A stretch of DNA of 64,000 nt. It comes from Phycisphaerae bacterium. GTDB lineage: Bacteria > Planctomycetota > Phycisphaerae > SM23-33. Below the pieces are notes generated by a model. It was given only the letters and a program-made list of their open reading frames with translations. It had not been told where the DNA came from and ran no database searches. The DNA lies in contig JAGXKT010000008.1 in the NCBI GenBank assembly GCA_018335035.1, forward strand, positions 1 to 64,000, written 5' to 3'. Positions 1 to 9,162 of this stretch are shown here, piece after piece. The stretch's first letter is position 1. Every line of letters starts with the position of its first letter. The position numbers and the translations under genes are program-made.

Positions 1-103
1 GTTCGGCTTGCGCGCTCCATGCGCGGGATTCGCGCTCTTGTTGCGAGCGCCCCATGCACCGGCGGTGTTCAATAGCTACGCAACCGACGTAGGGAGAATT
101 ACG

Positions 104-1612
104 ATGATGCGAAACCACTGGATTACCACTGTTTTGGCCGTGTTGTCTGTGACGGCCTTCGCCGCGTGTGCCGCCGCCGATGAGTTGCAGCTCGAGCCCT
201 GCACGATCGAGCTGGTCGACGGCACGGAGATCGATGGCAAGCTGGCCGTGCAGTTCGAGATGGACGATCACCTGATCGTCTATTCCCCGCGGCTGGCGAC
301 GGTGCGGAGCTTCCTGAAAAAGCACGTCCACGCGGTCACCGTGGACGGCAAGCGTCAGGAACTCAGCGCCAAACGCGAATTAACCGACGCCGATAGGAAG
401 CTGATCGGGCAGGTCGCCTGGCCGGACGAGCCACCGGCCGAGGGCCCCAAGCCCGCCTACACCACTGAAACGTGGAAGGCGCCGCGAGAGCTTCTGGTGT
501 GGGGCTCGCCGGGAAAGAGCGGGAAGTTCTTCGACGTGGGCAAATGGCTCCAGAACGGCAAGCCGCGGACCGAAGCGTTCACGGAAAGCGGCACCTACAA
601 GCGACGACACTCGACGACCAGCGCGTTCCTCACGCCCGAGACCGACATGCTGGTGCCCGTGTCCGAGAAGCGCTATGAGGTTCGGGGCCGGGCGCACTGG
701 CGGGGCGGTCACTACGTGATACGCCACACCACGATAGAGAACAACGTTACGTATCAGCACAACCTCGTCGGCGGGTTCGGCAATCTGTGGGTTCATCCCG
801 ACGGGTCGTTCAACGGCGGCGGCGGGGCCGGCTTCCGCGGCGTCAAGCACACCTTCCTTCGCGTCGGTAAGGTCCGCCCCCTGGGTGAGCCGGTCGAGCC
901 GGCGAAACTGGACGGGCCTACGCTGGGGCGCAAATGGGAGCTGCGCAAGGACGACCCGAAGGCCTCGATGGAGATTATCGGAACCGCCGTCTCCGGCGAC
1001 GAGACGCATTCGGTCCGCGGGCGGCTGATACTCAGCGAGGGCAGCACGATCCTGTTCGGCCCGCGGTGCGTCTTCAGCGTGGGCAAGGACGCTACGCTGG
1101 AGTTGCACTCGTCGTCCGTGTTCATGATGAACGGCAACTGCACCTACCGGCCGGACGTTCACGCCAAGGGGCCCATCCTGATCGGCACGCCCAAGCGCCC
1201 AATCGAGCACGACGTCATCATCGGATTGGGCTTCAAGGACCGTCACGATGCGTTGAAGAGCAAGCACCACGGCGACGATCCCAAATACGGCATGAGCGTT
1301 CGTGACCTGCGCATTTACAGCACGAATCCGAAGAAGGCGCGCCTCGTGTTGCAGTATCACGGACGGGACGGCGACGGCGAGAAGCCCGTCCCAAAGAAGG
1401 ACAAGCACCCGAAGAAGCACGCGATCTATCAGAACCTTCCCAGGAAGATCAGCGTGATGTTCCGGGACTCGGTTGTGCTGAACGGCGTGGTGTTCAACGA
1501 TTTCATGAAGGGGGGCATCAAGCTGGCCAACCCCGCCGACCGCCGGAAGTGGAAGAACGTGTTCTACGGCGAGCGGAACGCCGGCACGCCGGACGAGTTG
1601 TTCGGCCGCTGA
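104..1612 (+). CDS. Secreted protein of a window-specific paralogous family (G8-like?), copy 1
   Basis: 502-residue exported protein of unknown function. ATG at 104 is preceded by AGGGAG at 91-96 and opens a signal peptide ending near ACAAADE; the frame extends upstream to a TTG but with no ribosome site. Right after the signal peptide is an about 80-residue block (PCTIELVDGTEIDGKLAVQF, then DHLIVYSPRLATVRSFLK) shared almost word for word with the proteins at 12016 and 13695. The middle (ETWKAPRELLVWGSPGKSGK, then a beta-rich region) loosely resembles G8/CEMIP-type beta-helix modules, but I cannot confirm that. The C-terminus (GGIKLANP, then WKNVFYGERNAGTPDELF) also recurs in the paralogs. 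It lies 139 bp upstream of a glycoside hydrolase, so a role in polysaccharide processing or binding is inferred from context only. Confidence 0.85.
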   Translation: MMRNHWITTVLAVLSVTAFAACAAADELQLEPCTIELVDGTEIDGKLAVQFEMDDHLIVYSPRLATVRSFLKKHVHAVTVDGKRQELSAKRELTDADRKLIGQVAWPDEPPAEGPKPAYTTETWKAPRELLVWGSPGKSGKFFDVGKWLQNGKPRTEAFTESGTYKRRHSTTSAFLTPETDMLVPVSEKRYEVRGRAHWRGGHYVIRHTTIENNVTYQHNLVGGFGNLWVHPDGSFNGGGGAGFRGVKHTFLRVGKVRPLGEPVEPAKLDGPTLGRKWELRKDDPKASMEIIGTAVSGDETHSVRGRLILSEGSTILFGPRCVFSVGKDATLELHSSSVFMMNGNCTYRPDVHAKGPILIGTPKRPIEHDVIIGLGFKDRHDALKSKHHGDDPKYGMSVRDLRIYSTNPKKARLVLQYHGRDGDGEKPVPKKDKHPKKHAIYQNLPRKISVMFRDSVVLNGVVFNDFMKGGIKLANPADRRKWKNVFYGERNAGTPDELFGR

Positions 1613-1751
1613 GGTCGGTACCCGCGCCGCGTCGAGCCGGCGGGTGGGGGCGCCGCGGGTCCGCTGCGCGAATCGAGCGTGCAAAACTCGGCGAATCCGT
1701 GTATATCGTCTTCTGCGAACGGCGGCGCGACGCCGCGCGAGGAGACGGCAT

Positions 1752-4169
1752 ATGATTCGGCGGACCGTAAGCATCTCGATGATCGTTCTGGCAGCGTCGT
1801 CCGCTGCCGCGTGGGCACGGACACCGGCCGACGTCGGCGCGACGGACCCGGCGGACATCCCGGCCGAGCACTACGTGCAGGTCAGCGCGGACGGGCATCT
1901 GGAACTGGGCGGACAGCGCGTCCGATTCTGGGGGCATATCGGGCATTTCCCTGACCCCAAGCTCGGGCAGCGCGAACACCCTCGCCGCGATCACGAATTG
2001 ATGGTTCAGCGGCTGGTGGACCTCGGCTTCAACATGCATCGCCTGTGGTTCAACGCCCACACGGAGGACTATGAGAAGCACGACGGATCGCGCGCCGAGC
2101 TGCGGGACTACGGCATCTACCTGATGAAGCAACGCGGCATCCGCATCTGGTTCTCGTGCCTCAACAACCTGGGACTCGCTCAGGAGAAGGACGTGGACGT
2201 TTTGGATGATCCTGCCACGGCCGAGGCATGGAAGAAGGCCATCCGCAGCATGTCGCGCACATGGTGGTGGTCCGAGGGCAAGGTCGGCGCGCGGATGCAC
2301 CGCAACCTGGCGCGGATGTGGGACCCGCGCCTCCAGGCGCTGTCGCTGGAACGGATGAAGGCCGTCGCCACGCACTTCAATAAGTACACCGGCCTGCGAT
2401 ACTGCGACGATCCGGTCATGGCCGTGTGGGAACTGAGCAACGAGGAGTGGTGGCTGCGCCAGATGTTGATGAAGGGCTGGTGGCAGGATGAGGAGAAGCT
2501 GGCCGACTACTTCCGCAAGACGCTGATCGGGCAGTGGAACGCGTATCTGCGCACGAAGTACGGGACGGACGAGGCCCTCAAGCGGGCGTGGCTGGGGCTG
2601 CTGCCGGGCGAGTCGCTGTCCGGCGGGACGGTCCTGTTCGCGCCGATCGCCCAGCCGGTCGACGTCGACGCCCAGTGGCGGGTTCTCGGCGTCGATCCCG
2701 CCGGCCGGGCCGATGGCACGGTCGAGCGAGGCGATTTCAACGCCGCGCGCATGGCCGACGTGATCGACTTCTGCCTTCAGACGGTCGTCGCCCAGAAGCG
2801 CCGAGAAGTTGAGGCCCTGCGAAGCTGGGGCAAGAGCACGCGTCTCTGTCCGGTTATCTGGGACACGGGCTTCGGCAGCGAAATCCACTCGCAGTACCTC
2901 CAGCAGTTCGGCGACGCCATCGCGCACGTCAACTACACGCATGGGCTGCACGACGATCCGACCCACGAGCACTATCCGTTCCGCAGCGGGCTGACGGAGT
3001 ATCCGCAACTCCGCTGGAACGGCATCTCGCGCGGCGAGCACGGCAAGGCGCCGGGTAAGCCGTACTTCATCTACGAGAACCAGATCGGCTCGACCAGCAA
3101 GTACCGCGCCGAATACCCCATGCGCATGGCGGCGCTGGGGTCCACCCAGGACTGGGACATCATCTGCTGGCATTCGTACGGGCCCGGGCCCGATGCGGCC
3201 AAGGACCGCCCGCACGTCCGCGCCCTGGAGGTCGGCACGGAATTGAACCTGCACTTCGGCGGCGACGAGGTGCAGCTATCGTCCATGCGCGCCGCCAGCG
3301 AAATCTTCCGAAATTGCCACGTGGCGGCCGCACCCGACCCCACGCATTTCATCTTCGGCCGGACCGCCCTGTACGATCCGGAAAGCATGAACACGGACGA
3401 AAGCTACGGGCTGATGGGGATGCGAATGGCCCCGACCGCCTACCGCTACGGCTGCCGGGTTACCGTGGACCCGACGCTGGACGATCGGCCGGACGCGCCG
3501 ATCTTCCTCGGCGAGGATGGCAAGCCCGATGTCGAGCGTTTCGAACGGTTCGGTCGTGAGGGGTATCTCGTCGTCGGCCCGACGGTACGCCCGCGGGCCT
3601 TCAAGCCGTGTCCGGTCCGCCCGAATGACCAGGTCAGCTACGATTGGCGGCGCGGTAATCTGACGTTCGACGCGCCGGGCGCGGCGATGTTCACCGGCTT
3701 CTACGGGCGCCTGGCCGATCCCGAATCCGGCGTGAGCTTCCGCAACGGCGTGACGCTCAGCGACGTGGAAGTCCGCAACCCCGAGGGCATGCCGTATCCG
3801 GTCGAGCCGGGCGAGCGGTACATCACCTTCGCCCTGGCCAGTACCGACGGCCGGCCTCTGGGCGAGTGCGGCGCCGCCGTGCTGTCGCTGGTGTCCACGA
3901 GCTTCAACACGGGCTTCCGGCTGGACGAGGCGAACCCCCGCCCGCTGCACGGGTGCAAAGTCGCCGAGCCGGGCGGCCTGCCGGTGCTGGTCGCGCGCGT
4001 CGGCGCGCGGATCGCCTGCGACGCGATCGACGGCATGGCGTACACGCTGCGCGACTACGAGATGAACGTGATCGGTCAAGGCGTTGTCCGCGACGGTGAG
4101 ATGCGTCTCTCGGCTGATGATGCCGTGTTCTACGTGGAACTGCGCCGTGACACGGACGCCGAGGAATAG
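1752..4169 (+). CDS. Secreted clan GH-A-like glycoside hydrolase
   Basis: 805 residues with an N-terminal signal peptide (hydrophobic SISMIVLAASSAAAWA). GAGGAG at 1738-1743 precedes the ATG at 1752; the longer upstream frame is rejected. Residues about 35-480 look like a (beta/alpha)8 hydrolase: GLNMHR-type text (LGFNMHRLWFNAH) near strand 3, AVWELSNEEWW with the candidate acid/base Glu231 following Asn230, and YFIYENQIG with candidate nucleophile Glu442, matching the Asn-Glu and second Glu arrangement of clan GH-A (GH5/GH42-like). The C-terminal third is beta-rich and likely an accessory domain. Substrate cannot be read from sequence. It follows the paralog-family gene at 104 and precedes an orphan ORF and a beta-helix protein on the same strand. 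Confidence 0.85.
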   Translation: MIRRTVSISMIVLAASSAAAWARTPADVGATDPADIPAEHYVQVSADGHLELGGQRVRFWGHIGHFPDPKLGQREHPRRDHELMVQRLVDLGFNMHRLWFNAHTEDYEKHDGSRAELRDYGIYLMKQRGIRIWFSCLNNLGLAQEKDVDVLDDPATAEAWKKAIRSMSRTWWWSEGKVGARMHRNLARMWDPRLQALSLERMKAVATHFNKYTGLRYCDDPVMAVWELSNEEWWLRQMLMKGWWQDEEKLADYFRKTLIGQWNAYLRTKYGTDEALKRAWLGLLPGESLSGGTVLFAPIAQPVDVDAQWRVLGVDPAGRADGTVERGDFNAARMADVIDFCLQTVVAQKRREVEALRSWGKSTRLCPVIWDTGFGSEIHSQYLQQFGDAIAHVNYTHGLHDDPTHEHYPFRSGLTEYPQLRWNGISRGEHGKAPGKPYFIYENQIGSTSKYRAEYPMRMAALGSTQDWDIICWHSYGPGPDAAKDRPHVRALEVGTELNLHFGGDEVQLSSMRAASEIFRNCHVAAAPDPTHFIFGRTALYDPESMNTDESYGLMGMRMAPTAYRYGCRVTVDPTLDDRPDAPIFLGEDGKPDVERFERFGREGYLVVGPTVRPRAFKPCPVRPNDQVSYDWRRGNLTFDAPGAAMFTGFYGRLADPESGVSFRNGVTLSDVEVRNPEGMPYPVEPGERYITFALASTDGRPLGECGAAVLSLVSTSFNTGFRLDEANPRPLHGCKVAEPGGLPVLVARVGARIACDAIDGMAYTLRDYEMNVIGQGVVRDGEMRLSADDAVFYVELRRDTDAEE

Positions 4170-4198
4170 GCGAAGCGCAGGCGGGGCTCGCGTGTTGC

Positions 4199-4624
4199 AT
4201 GTCAGGCGTTTTCGGGATGCCAGGCGACGCCGCGAACGACGTTCTGCTGGGCGGCGTGGACGGAACGCTCGCGCTGCTGGTCAACGAGACGCTCTCGCTC
4301 CGCGAACCGCCGACGGAGCGGACCTTCCATCACGACCGCAAGCGATACAACGTGACGATCCTGGCGATCGACGTGGCCGGGCCGGTCGGCGTGATGGGCG
4401 CGACGCTTCTGCTCACGGATTCCGAGAAGCGCACGATCGCGCGCCGCGCGATCGGAAACAACGTCAACGTCGGCAGTTGCAGTTCGGATCGGGTCAACCT
4501 GGCCGTTCGCGAGGACGGAACGTACACGCTGACCGTGACGTGGTCGGACGGGGCGAGCCGCGACGTGACGGTCGAGGTGGGCGAGAAGCGGCGCATGCCG
4601 CTGACCGTCGAGCGGCCGGAGTAG
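4199..4624 (+). CDS. Hypothetical beta-rich protein, possibly a gene remnant
   Basis: 141-residue frame that I do not recognise. It has no signal peptide, and no good ribosome site precedes the ATG at 4199 (a second ATG follows at 4217). The composition is that of a genuine protein: alternating hydrophobic strands (YNVTILAIDVAGPVGVMGAT, YTLTVTWSDGASRDVTVEV) typical of an Ig-like or carboxypeptidase-regulatory-like fold. It starts 29 bp after the glycoside hydrolase. It could be a small stand-alone protein or the surviving C-terminal domain of a larger secreted protein. Confidence 0.45.
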   Translation: MSGVFGMPGDAANDVLLGGVDGTLALLVNETLSLREPPTERTFHHDRKRYNVTILAIDVAGPVGVMGATLLLTDSEKRTIARRAIGNNVNVGSCSSDRVNLAVREDGTYTLTVTWSDGASRDVTVEVGEKRRMPLTVERPE

Positions 4625-4631
4625 GAGGACC

Positions 4632-4685
4632 GTGGCGGCACGGGCACAATGCCCGTGCTACATATGGGCGCAACGCCCATGCCAC
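4632..4685. repeat. Cruciform-like double hairpin (REP-type element)
   Basis: Two perfect hairpins in tandem, both with the three-base loop CAA: GCACGGGCA (4638-4646) pairs with TGCCCGTGC (4650-4658), and ATGGGCG (4664-4670) pairs with CGCCCAT (4674-4680). They are enclosed by GTGGC at 4632-4636 and GCCAC at 4681-4685, so the whole can fold as a three-way junction. It lies between two same-strand genes, without a T-run, and so looks like a dispersed palindromic element more than a simple terminator. Confidence 0.7.
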
Positions 4686-4817
4686 AATCGAGTCGGGTGC
4701 CCGCTGTGCAGCGGCGGCGATTTGGGCCTGTCGGCTTGCGTCTAATTCCGCTAGTATCGCCGCCTCGTTTCAGCGGTACATGGCGAACCCGTCGTTTCCA
4801 GCGAGAAGGTTTTTTGC

Positions 4818-6785
4818 ATGAGCAAGACGCGTGAACTCATAGTCGATTGCAACAACCCCAACGCCGACGACGCCAACCCGGGCACGTCGGACGAGCCGGT
4901 CGCGACGATCAACGCGGCCGCTCAGCGCGCCGAGCCGGGCGACACGGTGCTGGTGCGACCGGGCGTCTATCGCGAGTGGGTCCGCCCCGCACGCGGCGGC
5001 ACAGCCGATGCGCCAATCGTGTACCGGGCGGGCGAGCGGGACCGTGTCATCGTCAAGGGCTCGGACCTCTTCGAGCCGGACTGGGCCCGCCACGCGTCGC
5101 TCGACGGCGTCTGGACGGCCGAGCTGCCCGAGCAGCGATTCACCTACCGCAACCCCTACACGACCGGCGAGAGCATCTCCGGCGAAGACCACAACCCCGT
5201 CGCGCGCCCGCACGAGGGCCCGGAGTTCCCCCTGACCCTGGGGCAGGTGTTCGTCGACGGGCGGATGTTGACGCAAGTCGAGTTTCACGAGCAGCTTGCG
5301 TCGCTGGCCGGCGTGTGGATGGTCAGCCCGGACGGGCGCGAGCTTTGGCTGCACCTGCCGGACGCGGTGGACGAGCCGGGCGACGCGGCGATCGAGTTGT
5401 CCGTCCGCCATCGCATCTTCTCGCCGATCCGTCGCGGGCTGGAGCACCTTCACGTCCGCGGGTTCGTCTTCGAGCATTGCGCGAACCAGGGCAGCTTTCC
5501 GCAGGCCGGGGCGGTTTCGCTCCGCAGCGGCAGCCACTGGCTGATCGAAAGCAACACCGTCCGATTCGCCAACTCCATCGGCGTCGACATCGGCATGGAG
5601 TTCTGGAAGCACGACCGGATTCCGGACGTCGTGCCCGAGGACCAGCACGCCATCATGCCGGTCGACAACGTGATTCGTGCCAACCGCGTGACGGACAACG
5701 GCCTGTGCGGCATCGCCGGCGCCGGGTCGCTGCGGACGCGCATCGTCGGCAACGTCATCGAGCGGAACAACGCCCTGGGCCATACGCCCAACCGCGGCAA
5801 GAAGATCTGGGAGGAAGAAGGCGGCATCAAGACCCACGGCATGGCCTACGGGCTGATCGAGGGCAACCTGCTGCGCGACAACGACGGGCCGGGCATCTGG
5901 ATCGACAACGGCTTCACGCACGCCCGCGTCACGCGCAACGTCGTGATCGGCAACCTCCGCATCGGCATCTTCATGGAACTCGGCTCGGGCCCGGCGCTGA
6001 TCGACAACAACTTCATCGCACACACCCGTATGGGCGACGGGTTCTACTCGCACGACGCGGCCCGGATTACGGTGACGCACAACACATTCTTCGGCAACGC
6101 CAACTGGGGCCTGTGGTGCGCCTGGGCGACGGATCGCCGCTTCCGCTGCCATACGGACGAATCCGGCGAGAGGCATTACGAGGAAAGCCACCACCGCCAT
6201 TGGCGCATTCGAAACAACCTGTTCGTGGGCAACCGCGCCGGGACGATCAGCTTGCCGCTGGAGATCCCCGGCAAGGTGGAAGACAACCACTCCGACCACA
6301 ACCTCTTCCTCGGCGGCGGGATGGGCACCGACCTGTCCGAGGAGATCATCTACCCGCTGTTTCAGGTCAACCACGTGCACAAGAAGCGTACCCGCGAGGA
6401 CGTGGCCGAGGCGATGGTCGCCGCGCTTGGCGAGGCCGGCTGGTCCGCTGAGCAGATGCCCAATCCGGAGTTCTACAAGCAGCATCTGCTGCTGTCGCTG
6501 GCGATGTGGCAGGCCTTCACCGGAAACGACGAGCACTCGCAATGGGGCAAGACCGGCCGGCCGAACCTCTCGGCCAGAACGTGCGTCTTCGAAATCAAGC
6601 CCGACGACGAGCCGCCGACCGTGCCGGACGACGAAGACGAGCGCGTCACGCACGACCTGCTGGGCCGAGCATACGCCCCCGGCGAGGCCCGGCCCGGCTG
6701 CATCCAGAGCATGCGGAAGAACTGGAACCGGTTCGTCCTCTGGCCGCTGGCGACGGCGTCGCTCAGCGCCACAGAAGCGAGCTGA
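4818..6785 (+). CDS. Right-handed parallel beta-helix protein
   Basis: 655 residues. The N-terminus (ADDANPGTSDEPVATINAAA, then GDTVLVRPGVYREWVRP) is the standard opening of DUF1565/pectate-lyase-like parallel beta-helix proteins, and residues about 210-440 contain repeated N-rich coils (LIESNTVRFANSIGVDIGME, DNVIRANRVTDNGLCGIAGA, RITVTHNTFFGNANWGLWC). Such folds act on or bind polysaccharides as lyases, epimerases or hydrolases; the reaction cannot be assigned. Unlike most relatives there is no visible signal peptide: the protein opens MSKTRELIVDCNN, with no hydrophobic core. Its 3' end overlaps the convergent transporter gene by 23 bp. Confidence 0.85.
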   Translation: MSKTRELIVDCNNPNADDANPGTSDEPVATINAAAQRAEPGDTVLVRPGVYREWVRPARGGTADAPIVYRAGERDRVIVKGSDLFEPDWARHASLDGVWTAELPEQRFTYRNPYTTGESISGEDHNPVARPHEGPEFPLTLGQVFVDGRMLTQVEFHEQLASLAGVWMVSPDGRELWLHLPDAVDEPGDAAIELSVRHRIFSPIRRGLEHLHVRGFVFEHCANQGSFPQAGAVSLRSGSHWLIESNTVRFANSIGVDIGMEFWKHDRIPDVVPEDQHAIMPVDNVIRANRVTDNGLCGIAGAGSLRTRIVGNVIERNNALGHTPNRGKKIWEEEGGIKTHGMAYGLIEGNLLRDNDGPGIWIDNGFTHARVTRNVVIGNLRIGIFMELGSGPALIDNNFIAHTRMGDGFYSHDAARITVTHNTFFGNANWGLWCAWATDRRFRCHTDESGERHYEESHHRHWRIRNNLFVGNRAGTISLPLEIPGKVEDNHSDHNLFLGGGMGTDLSEEIIYPLFQVNHVHKKRTREDVAEAMVAALGEAGWSAEQMPNPEFYKQHLLLSLAMWQAFTGNDEHSQWGKTGRPNLSARTCVFEIKPDDEPPTVPDDEDERVTHDLLGRAYAPGEARPGCIQSMRKNWNRFVLWPLATASLSATEAS

Positions 6786-7521
6786 CGTACAGCAGTCCGC
6801 TGCCGAGCATCGCGCAGGCGACCACCACGGCGAAGGTCTTCTCGTTGAGCCCGCGCGCGATGCGCTGCCCGGCGACGGTCGCCACCAGCGCCCCGCCGCA
6901 CGCGACGGCGATGAAGACGACGTCGCCCGAGGCGCGCGGCCTCGATGCGCCGGCCGGGGGCAGCCACACCAGCGCCGCCAGCAGGATGTTCAGACCCGTC
7001 CAGATCGCCGCCAGCGTGGCGCGGAAGCTGTCGCGCTCGGGTAGCCGCAGGCGCATATACGGCACGAGCACGGTCCCGCCGCTGGCGAACGCGCCGTGGA
7101 CGCACCCGGCCAGCGCCAAGACCCCCAGCCCAACCGGGCGGGGCAGGGTCAGCGGCTTGGCCCCCTTGGCGCGCAGCAGGCAGATGCCCGCGCCCGCCAG
7201 CAGCACGCCCAGCGCGGCCTTGATCGCGCCCTGCGAGGCGACATACGCCGTGTAGCGCCCGACGGGCAGCAGCACGCCGACGCTCGCGACGGTGTAGAGC
7301 GCCTCGCGCCAGCGGATGTGCCGCGCGTTCGACGTCGCGATCACGCCCGCCTGCAACAGGCCGCACCACGCCAGGACCGCCACGCTCTCGTGCAGGCGAT
7401 CAGTGCCGCCCACGGCGACCAGCAGCGCCATCGCCAGCAGGCTGCTGCCGAACGCCGTGACGCCGCCGACGACGTGCGCGGCCGTGATGATGCCCGTCGC
7501 CCACCAGTGCCATTCGCTCAT
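6763..7521 (-). CDS. TauE/SafE-family membrane transporter-like protein
   Basis: 252 residues, almost entirely hydrophobic, with about seven to eight membrane segments. The two halves and motifs such as GCVHGAFASGGTVLVPYMRL resemble the sulfite exporter TauE/SafE (DUF81) family, whose members export or import sulfur-containing anions and other small organic acids. The start (MSEWHWWATG, ATG at 7521) is chosen because the preceding in-frame sequence is non-coding in character. Its 3' end overlaps the convergent beta-helix gene. The substrate is unknown. Confidence 0.75.
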   Translation of the reverse strand: MSEWHWWATGIITAAHVVGGVTAFGSSLLAMALLVAVGGTDRLHESVAVLAWCGLLQAGVIATSNARHIRWREALYTVASVGVLLPVGRYTAYVASQGAIKAALGVLLAGAGICLLRAKGAKPLTLPRPVGLGVLALAGCVHGAFASGGTVLVPYMRLRLPERDSFRATLAAIWTGLNILLAALVWLPPAGASRPRASGDVVFIAVACGGALVATVAGQRIARGLNEKTFAVVVACAMLGSGLLYVSSLLWR

Positions 7522-7539
7522 GCGGTCGCCTGCCCGTCC

Positions 7540-7677
7540 TTCCCGCCGGCCGCCGGGGCCCGCGTAGTGGACTTGGCCGGACAGCCGCTGAGCTACAACG
7601 CCGACGACGGAATCAAACGCCCGGGGTTCATCGTCTACCCCGAGGCGATGCACGAAACGGTGCAAGCGGCGATCTAG
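7540..7677 (+). pseudogene. 3' relic of an inositol monophosphatase/CysQ-type gene
   Basis: About 43 codons in one frame ending in TAG at 7675-7677 read AAGARVVDLAGQPLSYN, then GFIVYPEAMHETVQAAI. This matches the usual C-terminal pattern of inositol monophosphatase/3'(2'),5'-bisphosphate nucleotidase proteins (AGG-V-TD-DG-PL ... H-A-L-AAI). No metal-binding motifs (DPxDGT or WDxAA) lie upstream in this frame, because that DNA is occupied by the transporter gene on the other strand. The fragment is squeezed between two minus-strand genes and is most easily read as the end of a gene removed by a deletion. Confidence 0.5.
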
Positions 7678-8936
7678 CTTCTGGCCGCCTCGCGCCGGGC
7701 CAGACGTCGCAGTCCTCGGGCGGCTGTGACGAGCGCCGTCGCCGCCAGGATCAGCAGCACCGGCTCGACCGGCAGTCGGTAGCGTACCATGAACAGCGCG
7801 GCATAGTAGATCAGAGGGAAGATCACGGCCGTCGCTACCAGAATCCAGGCGCGGCGGCGACGCCACAGGACGATCACGGCCCCGAGGATGGCCAGTGTGC
7901 CCGGCACGGTCGTCGCTGCGACGCGAATCACATGATGCGTGGGCGAGCGGGCAAGCTCGTGGCGGCCAAACCAGAACCACCGCATGCGTCGCAGGGCGAG
8001 CCGGAAGAATCGCTCTGGATTCTGACGCCACCACCGGCCCACATCCTCCCGGCAGGCCTGGAAGTAGCCCCACTCGCCCAAGCGGCCCATCCGTCGGGCT
8101 TGTTCTTCGTTGAAGACCGGGTGGAATCGCTCGCCGTCCTGGTTGAAGAAGTAACCGTCTGACCACGGCGCGTTGCCGACCCACAGTTCCATGGGCAGGT
8201 TGCCGCGGAGGTAGAGGAGCTTGCCGAAGGTCACGTAGTTGCGAATCGTCCAGGGCGCGATCGCCACGGCGAAGCCCGCGACGATGAGGCCGGCGTATCG
8301 CGTGAAGTCCAGAACGCGACGTCGATCGGGCCGGCGTCCCAGCCAGGCGCAGACGACCCAGGCCGGGTAGCACAGCGTCCAGCAGGGGTTGACCAGTGCG
8401 CCGGCGCCGAAGCCCAGGCCCGCGGCGAACACGGCCAGCGACCTGCGCGGCGGGGCAAGGACGCACAAGCCCAGCAGGGCGGCGCCAACGAGCATGGCCC
8501 AGTTGGTGTCCCACACTTCCGGGCTCTTGTAGACGATCGTCGGGCTGAGGCAGATCAGCGCCGCGGCCAGCCAGGCGGTGGGGCGGTCGAGCAGGCGGCG
8601 CGCCACAAGAAAGAACAGCCCTGTGCTGACGCCCAGCGCCGCGAGATTCAGCAGGCGAATCGTCGAGAGCGTCGCCGGGCCGCTCTGCCCGACTACCGCC
8701 ATCACGGCGGTCATCAGGGCGATGTAGCCGGGCACATACCAGCTCGACGGGTCGTCGCGCGGCGGGCCGACGGGACAGACGAAGCCCCGCCCCTGGAGCA
8801 GATACTGCGCCATGCGATACTGCTCATTGTAGGGCGTGGTCGGCGAGGTCAGTTTGCCGCGGACGCCGGCCAGACCGGCATGAACGATGAACACGACCCC
8901 GGCGACCGTCAGGAACGGTTTCCAGTTGCCTTGCAT
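7674..8936 (-). CDS. Polytopic membrane glycosyltransferase-like protein (GT39/ArnT type)
   Basis: 420 residues with roughly nine to ten membrane segments. Early residues include a luminal-type loop (YNEQYRMAQYLLQGRGF) and a WYVPGYIALMTAV segment typical of GT-C dolichyl-phosphate-mannose/ArnT-like transferases, which move sugars from lipid-phosphate carriers to extracytoplasmic acceptors. Loop text ELWVGNAPWSDGYFFNQDGE and a second soluble loop (residues about 250-320) are common in planctomycetal members. ATG at 8936 has GGGAG upstream. Its stop codon shares bases with the end of the phosphatase relic on the other strand. The acceptor and donor are unknown. Confidence 0.7.
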   Translation of the reverse strand: MQGNWKPFLTVAGVVFIVHAGLAGVRGKLTSPTTPYNEQYRMAQYLLQGRGFVCPVGPPRDDPSSWYVPGYIALMTAVMAVVGQSGPATLSTIRLLNLAALGVSTGLFFLVARRLLDRPTAWLAAALICLSPTIVYKSPEVWDTNWAMLVGAALLGLCVLAPPRRSLAVFAAGLGFGAGALVNPCWTLCYPAWVVCAWLGRRPDRRRVLDFTRYAGLIVAGFAVAIAPWTIRNYVTFGKLLYLRGNLPMELWVGNAPWSDGYFFNQDGERFHPVFNEEQARRMGRLGEWGYFQACREDVGRWWRQNPERFFRLALRRMRWFWFGRHELARSPTHHVIRVAATTVPGTLAILGAVIVLWRRRRAWILVATAVIFPLIYYAALFMVRYRLPVEPVLLILAATALVTAARGLRRLARREAARS

Positions 8937-9162
8937 GGGCTCGCAACTCCCGTCATACATGTGCGCAACAGGCGGCGGCATGGCATCGGCTGTTGCGCCC
9001 TGTCGCGATGATGCCCGCGCCGGGCCCCAGAAGCAAGTGCGCTGCTGGCGGAAATGCGTATCGGCCTTGGCGAACATCTCCTGCTGCGCCTCGTCCGTGA
9101 AGCCCTCGGCGATGGCTGGCGAGGCGGCGCCGGCGGCGGTACCATGTCCGTGGGAGTCATTC

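Noticed and set aside
380-6653. Long minus-strand reading frames opposite the secreted proteins (for example 1518-3254 and 4770-6653)
   Set aside because: Arginine/valine-rich text without domains, antisense to genes with signal peptides and family motifs; expected shadows in high-GC DNA.
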